Shown: positions 46,614 to 51,273 of the stretch, one piece after another | How the letters are laid out: every line of letters starts with the position of its first letter | Position numbering within the stretch: the first letter of the stretch is position 1 | Assembly: GCF_003387475.1 (NCBI RefSeq) | Contig: NZ_QUNO01000038.1 | Span: 1-51,273, forward strand | Length of the DNA stretch: 51,273 nucleotides | Direction of reading: 5' to 3' | Source of the DNA: Kutzneria buriramensis | GTDB taxonomy: Bacteria; Actinomycetota; Actinomycetes; Mycobacteriales; Pseudonocardiaceae | The notes under the pieces: model-generated | Seen by the model: the letters and a program-made list of their open reading frames with translations, nothing else | Database searches by the model: none | Told to the model about the DNA's origin: nothing | Position numbers and translations under genes: made by a program

Positions 46614-47138
46614 GTGACCACAATGGACCTCGCTGTCGCCATCGAGCTCGTCGGCGACGAGGTGCGCAGCCGGTACTTCGGCGACGACGTGCCCAACTCG
46701 CTCGCGCTGGAGATGCTGCGCGAGGGCAACGACCACCGCGACGTCGACCAGGCGCGAGCCGCTGGCATCTTCAGCCCCGCCCTGGCCGACGCCCACCACC
46801 AGGTGATCGCCGCCGACGAGGAGGAACTCGCCGAGGCCATGGAACGCCTGGAGCTCGTCGACGCCGTCCGGCTGGTCGGCGACGACCTGCGCGCCGGCGA
46901 GAACGACCCGACCGCCACCGACGAACTCGCCGTCCATCTCGCCCGCTGCGACACCGACCCCGACGGCCTGGCCGCCGAGCTGGCCGAGGGCGAGATCGCC
47001 GGCGAGCGTGCCGCCGCCTACCAGCACGTGCTCGCCGCCGGCGACGAGGAGATCACCGCGGCGCTCCAGCTCAACGCCGCCATCACCGCCGCCCGCGCGG
47101 CCCTCCGGCCGGCACAGCGCTGCGCCGAGCCCCAGTGA
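46614..47138 (+). CDS. Protein made of two copies of a 75-residue plasmid module
   Basis: 174 residues from GTG 46614 with GAGGAAGG upstream; ATG 46623 is possible. Two tandem modules: AIELVGDEVRSRYFGDD ... HQVIAADEEELAEAM (about 5-75) and AVRLVGDDLRAGENDP ... YQHVLAAGDEEITAAL (about 80-150). The same module makes up the proteins at 47888 and 48156. Common signature: a start with I/V-LVG-D, an acidic middle, then A-x-x-x-VLAA-D-E-L/I-x-AL. Soluble and acidic; function unknown. Confidence 0.75.
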   Translation: MTTMDLAVAIELVGDEVRSRYFGDDVPNSLALEMLREGNDHRDVDQARAAGIFSPALADAHHQVIAADEEELAEAMERLELVDAVRLVGDDLRAGENDPTATDELAVHLARCDTDPDGLAAELAEGEIAGERAAAYQHVLAAGDEEITAALQLNAAITAARAALRPAQRCAEPQ

Positions 47139-47173
47139 CCACAGTGGACAACCCGCCCGAAGGGACCAGCTTC

Positions 47174-47566
47174 ATGCCCGACACCATGACCACCGCGGAG
47201 CAGGCCGCGCTCGCCCGCTACAGCAACTGGCTGGACACGTTCCTCGAGGAGATGGCCCAGCAGCAACGGCAGCAGCGCATCCCCAGCGCCTCCATGCAGG
47301 CCGCGCGCCTGCACCGCTGGTGGGCCCAGACCGAAATGCTCCAGGCCGCCGGCGGCCCGACGCCCTCCGCCGCGTTCGCCGCCGAGCTCGACGTGGCCCT
47401 GACCAACTTCTTCACCCAGCGCGCCAACTTCCTGTTCAAGCTCGCCAGCACAGTCGGCGCGGACGTCCCCATCCCCGAAAACCAGCAGGGCGTGCTGCAG
47501 ATCGGCGGCGCCACCCTCGGCCTGGTGGGCTACGTGCCCGCACGGAACATCAGCACCCCCAACTAG
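47174..47566 (+). CDS. Hypothetical helical protein
   Basis: 130 residues from ATG 47174 behind GAAGGGA; GTG 47135, which overlaps the preceding stop, would give 143. Helical and polar (QAALARYSNWLDTFLEEMAQ, AARLHRWWAQTEMLQAAGG), with a C-terminal segment GVLQIGGATLGLVGYVPA. No motif recognised. Confidence 0.65.
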   Translation: MPDTMTTAEQAALARYSNWLDTFLEEMAQQQRQQRIPSASMQAARLHRWWAQTEMLQAAGGPTPSAAFAAELDVALTNFFTQRANFLFKLASTVGADVPIPENQQGVLQIGGATLGLVGYVPARNISTPN

Positions 47567-47579
47567 CCCCCGTCCACCG

Positions 47580-47622
47580 CTCCAAACAGGGGAAACACTC
47601 CACCAGACTCCAGTAGGTCCAG
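47580..47622 (+). promoter_or_regulatory. Start-associated bipartite repeat
   Basis: Box A CTCCAAACAGGGGAAAC (47580..47596), 14 nt after GAAAC comes CAGTAGGTCCAG. GTG 47643 is 46 bases after box A. Confidence 0.8.
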
Positions 47623-47642
47623 TGCTGAGGAGAGGGATCGAC

Positions 47643-47855
47643 GTGCGTGCCAACCCGTTCCACGACCGTGGCCCCAGCCTGCCGCACGGCGGCGGGTTCG
47701 GCGGCCTGATCGACAGCTTCGCCCAGGGCGTGGCGCACGCCCTGGGCTGGCGGGCCGGCTCGGCCATTGCGCAGGCGCTGGGCCCGACGGCGCTGATCGT
47801 GCTGGCGCTGGCGGCCCTGGCCGTGTTCCTGTGGCGCCGCAAAACCCGCCGCTGA
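47643..47855 (+). CDS. Small single-pass membrane protein
   Basis: 70 residues from GTG 47643, with GAGGAGAGGG upstream. Gly/Pro/His-rich start, one TM helix (TALIVLALAALAVFLWRRK, about residues 48-66) with a positively charged C-terminal end inside. Function unknown. Confidence 0.65.
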   Translation: MRANPFHDRGPSLPHGGGFGGLIDSFAQGVAHALGWRAGSAIAQALGPTALIVLALAALAVFLWRRKTRR

Positions 47856-47887
47856 CCACCTGCCCGGACCAGGAAGGACACTCCGTC

Positions 47888-48118
47888 ATGGACCTCGGCT
47901 TCGCCATCCGGCTGGTCGGCTACGACGCCCGCAACGCGCGGGACGCCGCGTGCCTGACCGACGCCGAGGCCGTCGAGCTGGTCCGCGCCGACCCCGGCCG
48001 CGGCGACGTCGACGACCTGTGGGGCTGTGGCTACATGGGCGACGAGACCGCCGAGGCCTACCGCACCGTGCTGGCCGCCAGCGTCGACGAGCTCGGCCAG
48101 GCCCTCGCCGCGCTGTAG
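47888..48118 (+). CDS. Single-module paralogue of the 46614 protein
   Basis: 76 residues from ATG 47888 behind CAGGAAGGACAC. The protein DLGFAIRLVGYDARNARDAA ... DETAEAYRTVLAASVDELGQ AL is one copy of the module found twice in the 46614 protein. Its leader GACCAGGAAGGACAC also precedes the next gene, so gene and leader were duplicated together. Function unknown. Confidence 0.75.
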   Translation: MDLGFAIRLVGYDARNARDAACLTDAEAVELVRADPGRGDVDDLWGCGYMGDETAEAYRTVLAASVDELGQALAAL

Positions 48119-48155
48119 CCATCACCGCCCCTGACCAGGAAGGACACCGACCGCC

Positions 48156-48380
48156 GTGGACATCTACCAGGCCATCGCCATCGTGGCCGTGCGCACCAGA
48201 ATCGACCGGGGCGCGCTGGACCTGACCGACTTCGAGGCCATCCAGGCGTTCCGGGACCACGTCACCGACGACGCCGTCGAGCAGCGGTTCGAGCGCGGCG
48301 AGATCGACGACGAGACCGCTGAGGCGTGCCACTTCGTCCTCAGCGCCGACTGGGACCAGCTCGACGACGCCCTCAGCTAG
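48156..48380 (+). CDS. Single-module paralogue of the 46614 protein
   Basis: 74 residues from GTG 48156. DIYQAIAIVAVRTRIDRGAL, then EIDDETAEACHFVLSADWDQ and LDDALS, the same module, more diverged in the first helix. Same leader GACCAGGAAGGACAC as the previous gene. Function unknown. Confidence 0.75.
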   Translation: MDIYQAIAIVAVRTRIDRGALDLTDFEAIQAFRDHVTDDAVEQRFERGEIDDETAEACHFVLSADWDQLDDALS

Positions 48381-48419
48381 CCAACCAACCACGGCACCTC
48401 CGCGCGCCCGCCCGCAACG

Positions 48420-48479
48420 CTCCAAACAGGGCAAACGCCGTGCGATCTACTCCAGTAACTCCAGTAGAAACAGGAAGGA
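48420..48479 (+). promoter_or_regulatory. Start-associated bipartite repeat with doubled CAGTA
   Basis: Box A CTCCAAACAGGGCAAAC (48420..48436), then CAGTAACTCCAGTAG and ACAGGAAGGA (48449..48479). GTG 48490 is 53 bases after box A. Confidence 0.8.
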
Positions 48480-48489
48480 ACACGCGACC

Positions 48490-49047
48490 GTGAACACCGG
48501 CACCCCGCTCCACACGACCGACCCGGCCCCGACCGCGCCCGACGACCTCAACCTGGACCCCGCCGTCGTCGCCGCGGCCGCCGGCGAGATCAGCCGCCAG
48601 GAAAGCCGCTGCGACGACAAGGCGGACTCGCTGGCCCAGTTCAGCGGCGCGCTGGCCAGCATCATGGCCATCGTCGCCGCCGGCGCCGGCGCGATCGCCG
48701 TGCTGTTCACCCACCTCGGCCCCTGGGCACTGCTGCCGATCCTGCTGCTCGCCGGCGCGGCCGGCCTGTGGGGCTCGGCGCTGCTGGTCCTGATCTACAA
48801 GGTGATCCGTCCCGACATCACGCCGGCCGCCGGCTCGAACACCTCCTTCGTGCACGACGACCACCTGGACCGGCTGGACAGCGTCGACCTCACCCGGTTC
48901 CACCTCGACCAGGTCGTCCGCCTGCGCCCGCTGGTGGTCGCCCGCTTCCGCGCCCTCGCCCGGTCGGTCGACCTGATCGTGCTCGGCTTCGTCGCCCTGT
49001 TCGCCGGCGCGGCCGCCTTCGGCATCCTGTTCGCCCTCGCCGGCTGA
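48490..49047 (+). CDS. Four-helix membrane protein resembling Pycsar effectors (DUF5706-like)
   Basis: 185 residues from GTG 48490. A helix with DDKADSLAQFSGALASIMAI (about residues 41-60) leads into a first pair of TM segments (to about 100); a polar loop is followed by LRPLVVARFRALARSVDLIV and a last TM (FVALFAGAAAFGILFALAG). The D-K-A-x-x-L element before the first TM and the K/R-rich helix before the last match the PycTM-like effector layout, where cyclic UMP/CMP sensing leads to membrane disruption. No cyclase gene is recognised here, so if related it is an orphan. Confidence 0.6.
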   Translation: MNTGTPLHTTDPAPTAPDDLNLDPAVVAAAAGEISRQESRCDDKADSLAQFSGALASIMAIVAAGAGAIAVLFTHLGPWALLPILLLAGAAGLWGSALLVLIYKVIRPDITPAAGSNTSFVHDDHLDRLDSVDLTRFHLDQVVRLRPLVVARFRALARSVDLIVLGFVALFAGAAAFGILFALAG

Positions 49048-49053
49048 CACACC

Positions 49054-49108
49054 CTCCAAACAGCGAAAACGCCTCTACTGAAGTCCAGTAACCACCGTAT
49101 CTACAGGA
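49054..49108 (+). promoter_or_regulatory. Start-associated bipartite repeat with expanded box B
   Basis: Box A CTCCAAACAGCGAAAAC (49054..49070), CAGTAA 15 nt later, then an extra 9 bases before CTACAGGAAGGA. ATG 49117 is 46 bases after box A. Confidence 0.8.
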
Positions 49109-49116
49109 AGGACACC

Positions 49117-49410
49117 ATGCGTCGCGCCGCGCTCCACGCCCACGTCCGCACCCTGATCGAGAACACCTTCGTCGACGACGACGCCGACGTCGCCAAGGCG
49201 CTGCTCGCCGAGGCCGACGAGCCCACCAGCGGCTTCGGCACGCTCGCGTTCAAGCTCGACGACACCACCGACGGCACGGCCGAGGCCATCGCCGAGAAGT
49301 TCCAGCTCCTGGCCCAGCAGGTCGACGACCGCACCAAGGACAAGATCGCCGACGGCAGCTACTTCGTCGCGCCGTGCGCGTTCCTGGCCAGCCTCCTTGA
49401 CCACATGTGA
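49117..49410 (+). CDS. Small hypothetical protein
   Basis: 97 residues from ATG 49117 with AGGAAGG upstream. Helical (LHAHVRTLIENTFVDDDADV, AEAIAEKFQLLAQQVDDRTK), acidic, soluble. No motif recognised. A strong hairpin follows. Confidence 0.7.
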   Translation: MRRAALHAHVRTLIENTFVDDDADVAKALLAEADEPTSGFGTLAFKLDDTTDGTAEAIAEKFQLLAQQVDDRTKDKIADGSYFVAPCAFLASLLDHM

Positions 49411-49428
49411 CCCCCTCCTCCCCCTCCA

Positions 49429-49463
49429 GTGGGCCCCGGTGCGAACTTCGCGCCGGGGCCCAC
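49429..49463. terminator. GC-rich hairpin terminator
   Basis: Perfect 11-base arms (GTGGGCCCCGG and its complement), extended by GCG/CGC pairing, 18 bases after the stop at 49410. Confidence 0.75.
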
Positions 49464-49601
49464 CCGCGTGTCTGGCCCCACCGGCCCGTCACCTGCCGGC
49501 AGGCCACCAACAGGCTTCAGCGTCGTGGGAGTGGGTGACGCGAGGTCGAACAGGGCGACGCAGGGCGGCTCAAGAGGAAAACCGTCCGCCAGCGGCAGAC
49601 A

Positions 49602-49664
49602 AGATCAACTAGAACTGATTACACGAAATGACGAATCGTTTTGCGTTACGTCGAAACGAAACGT
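49602..49664 (+). promoter_or_regulatory. Conserved promoter-like element, copy 2
   Basis: Same AGATCA...TCGAAACGAAACGT frame and length as 43451..43513. Its end is 16 bases before ATG 49681. The less GC-rich core (ACACGAAATGACGAATCG) also makes a CGTTTT...CGAAACG inverted repeat. Confidence 0.75.
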
Positions 49665-49680
49665 CCGCTACGATCGAGCT

Positions 49681-50868
49681 ATGACCGAGACGACCGAGTC
49701 CGCCCCACCCGGCGGGAGCACCGAGGTTCGCACCTGCGGATACAGCCAGTGCGGCCGGGTCCTGCCCGCCCAGGACCGCCCCGGGCGCAAGAGCGCCTAC
49801 TGCGAGGACCGCCGGTGGGAGGGCAACAAGACCTGCAAGCAGATGGCCCAGCAGGAGCGCAACGCGCTGAAGGTCGCCGGCCTGGAGGTGCCGCTGACCG
49901 CCTACCGCGAGGTCGCCGACCGCGTGGTGCCCGTGCTGGAGTCCGTGCAAGCCCAGATCACCGGCCCGCTCGGCGAGCTCCGTGAGGCCCTGCGCCAGGT
50001 CGAGGACGGCGCCCTCGCCCGCGTCCAGGACGAGGAGAACACCGCCCGGATCGCCACCGAGCGCGCCGACGCCGCCGTCGCCGAGCGGGACAAGGCCTTC
50101 ACGGCCCGGGACAACGCGCTGGCCGAGGCCAAGGCCGCCCGTGAGGCGAAGATCGTGGCCGAGCGGCTCCAGCGCGAGGGCATCGCCGACGCCGAGCAGA
50201 AGGCCGACCGGGCCTGGCAGCGGGCCCTGGAGTACGAGGGCGCCAAGACCGCCGCGGAGGCCGCACTGACCGAGGTCCGGGCCAACCTGGAGGCGCAGGT
50301 GGGCCGCTACGACCACCTCTCCGAGCGGTTCGACACGGTGCAGAACGCCAACAAGGAGCTGACCAGCGAGAACACCACACTCAAGGCGAACATCAAGGCC
50401 GCCGAGCAGCGCGCCACCGAGGCGGACACGAAGGCCGCCGAAGCCACGCAGCTGGCCGAGCAGCGTGCTGGCGAGGTGGCGGCGGCCCGCGAGGCCCAGG
50501 CCGCCGCGGAGGGCGAGCGCGGCCGGATCCAGGCCGAGAACGAGCGCCTGGTCGCCGAGGTGGGCACCCTGCGCACGGCCCTGGACACCGAGAAAGGCAC
50601 GGTCAGCGAGCTGCGCCAGCAGCTGGCCGCCGCCGAAGGCCGCGAGCAGGGCCTGATCGGCGAACGCGACGCCGCCCAGACCGCCGTGACCGAGCTGCGT
50701 GACGAGCTGACCACGGAGAAGGGCGCGACCGCCGAGCTGCGCCAGCAGCTGGCCGAGCAGCAGACGGCCCTCGACGAGGCGCGCCGGCTGCTGGCCGAAG
50801 CCACGGCCCGCGCCGGCACCGTCGAGGAGCTGCGGGTCCTGATCACGCAGGCGGCGCCCAAGAAGTAG
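49681..50868 (+). CDS. KfrA-like coiled-coil plasmid protein with an N-terminal zinc site
   Basis: 395 residues from ATG 49681. The start carries CGYSQCGRVLP...YCEDRRWEGNKTC (about residues 19-52), a probable zinc finger. From about residue 80 to 390 it is an almost unbroken coiled coil of Glu/Ala/Arg heptads (ELREALRQVEDGALARVQDE, QRAGEVAAAREAQAAAEGER). KfrA-type plasmid proteins have this layout, a small DNA-binding head and a long coil, and help partition or organise plasmid DNA. The shared promoter element directly upstream is a likely autoregulatory site. Confidence 0.75.
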   Translation: MTETTESAPPGGSTEVRTCGYSQCGRVLPAQDRPGRKSAYCEDRRWEGNKTCKQMAQQERNALKVAGLEVPLTAYREVADRVVPVLESVQAQITGPLGELREALRQVEDGALARVQDEENTARIATERADAAVAERDKAFTARDNALAEAKAAREAKIVAERLQREGIADAEQKADRAWQRALEYEGAKTAAEAALTEVRANLEAQVGRYDHLSERFDTVQNANKELTSENTTLKANIKAAEQRATEADTKAAEATQLAEQRAGEVAAAREAQAAAEGERGRIQAENERLVAEVGTLRTALDTEKGTVSELRQQLAAAEGREQGLIGERDAAQTAVTELRDELTTEKGATAELRQQLAEQQTALDEARRLLAEATARAGTVEELRVLITQAAPKK

Positions 50869-50904
50869 AGCAGCGAGCCCTGCCCGTGCAGGGGATCGGA
50901 GGCA

Positions 50905-50932
50905 AGCCCTGCGTGTCCACGCACGCAGGGCT
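50905..50932. terminator. Hairpin after the coiled-coil gene
   Basis: Eleven-base perfect arms (AGCCCTGCGTG on the left) around six bases. Its last two bases are the first of the next start-associated box A. Confidence 0.65.
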
Positions 50933-50986
50933 GCAAACAGGGAAAACGACGCTCTTAGGTCCAGTACGTACAGGAAGTACAGGAGG
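50931..50986 (+). promoter_or_regulatory. Start-associated bipartite repeat
   Basis: Box A CTGCAAACAGGGAAAAC (50931..50947), 14 nt, CAGTACGTACAGGAAG, then TACAGGAGGG, the ribosome site. GTG 50991 is 43 bases after box A. Confidence 0.85.
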
Positions 50987-50990
50987 GCTC

Positions 50991-51273
50991 GTGAACCACG
51001 TCCGTGTCCTGATCGGCGCCCCCGGAGCCGGCAAGACGCACTTCTGCACGCAGCACGCCGGCCGCCTGGGCGTCCTGCTCAGCCTCGACCGCGCTCGCGC
51101 GATCGTCGGCCGCGGCGAACACGACCAGGCCGCGACCCCGGCCGCCGTCGACCTCGTCCGCCGGCAGGCCGCCGACGCGCTCGCCGCCGGCGACACGATC
51201 ACCGTGGACGCCACCGGCGCGGCGATCCTCGACCGCGCCAGCTGGCTCGCCCTGGCCCGGGATCACGCCGTCC
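50991..51273 (+). CDS. P-loop kinase-like ATPase, N-terminal part (continues at 1..274)
   Basis: GTG 50991 follows AGGAGGG. The first residues, NHVRVLIGAPGAGKTHFCTQ, are a Walker A P-loop (GAPGAGKT, about residues 9-16) at the very start of the chain, as in AAA_33 and polynucleotide-kinase-like enzymes. A short helix and LLSLDRARAIVGRGEHDQA follow, where the D of SLD is the usual base-activating residue. The frame runs on into position 1 of the window. ATP-dependent phosphotransfer is likely; the acceptor is unknown. Zeta-toxin-like action is possible, but no antitoxin-like neighbour is seen. Confidence 0.78.
   Translation, partial: MNHVRVLIGAPGAGKTHFCTQHAGRLGVLLSLDRARAIVGRGEHDQAATPAAVDLVRRQAADALAAGDTITVDATGAAILDRASWLALARDHAV
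51179..51273. repeat. Terminal redundancy, second copy
   Basis: Identical to bases 1..95; overlap of a circular molecule. Confidence 0.95.

Noticed and set aside
50991-51273. Zeta toxin of an epsilon-zeta toxin-antitoxin pair
   Set aside because: The P-loop fits, but there is no adjacent antitoxin-like gene and no zeta-specific motif visible; left as a general P-loop kinase.

Overview
The window is one complete circular replicon of about 51,178 bp. Its last 95 bases (51179..51273) repeat its first 95 exactly and in frame, so one gene runs across the joint. High GC, many GTG starts, high-GC third codon positions, strings of ATGA/GTGA-coupled genes, an FtsK-type transfer ATPase, a GntR transfer regulator and XRE regulators with long TPR-like tails all point to a conjugative plasmid of a filamentous actinomycete. 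The Pseudonocardiales (Amycolatopsis/Saccharopolyspora type) are a plausible host group, but that is inference. No rRNA, tRNA, transposase or CRISPR array was found.

Layout. 0-5.5 kb: a membrane protein, a hypothetical protein coupled to a stand-alone Prim-Pol primase, and small hypotheticals. 5.6-8.3 kb: an oriT-like hairpin, a MobC-like protein and a MobA/VirD2-like relaxase. 8.3-10.1 kb: parA-parB with dispersed parS-like palindromes. 11-12.7 kb: a XerC/D-like tyrosine recombinase, its likely recombination site and a divergent DNA-binding gene. 12.8-19.5 kb: accessory genes, including an orphan TIR protein and a tight cluster of very small genes. 19.7-28.4 kb: regulators (three XRE-type), a repeat-rich 550-bp intergenic region and composite palindromic operators. 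29-30.5 kb: an M50B-like membrane peptidase and a hypothetical gene. 30.6-38.3 kb, minus strand: the transfer operon (small coupled genes, an SpdB-like membrane protein, a Pro/Gly repeat membrane protein, a TraB-type FtsK ATPase with clt-like repeats at its 3' end). 38.3-40.8 kb: a GntR/UTRA repressor with three operators, coupled to a complete purC, then two small genes. 40.8-43.4 kb: a probable structured minus-strand RNA and a putative replication initiator. 43.4-51.3 kb: accessory genes, most behind the same bipartite start-associated repeat, and ending in a KfrA-like coiled-coil protein and a P-loop kinase.

How the parts may work together. ParAB with dispersed parS-like sites and the tyrosine recombinase would keep the plasmid segregating as monomers. 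The putative Rep and Prim-Pol would drive replication. Transfer could use two DNA-processing routes, a TraB translocase with clt-like repeats and a relaxase with an oriT-like hairpin. The GntR protein probably represses the transfer operon. Most striking is a family of about a dozen upstream elements (CTCCAAACAGGGAAAAC, then about 14 nt, then CAGTA) ending about 32-54 nt before the start codon of many otherwise unrelated accessory genes. It looks like a plasmid-wide regulon, and I know of no description of it.
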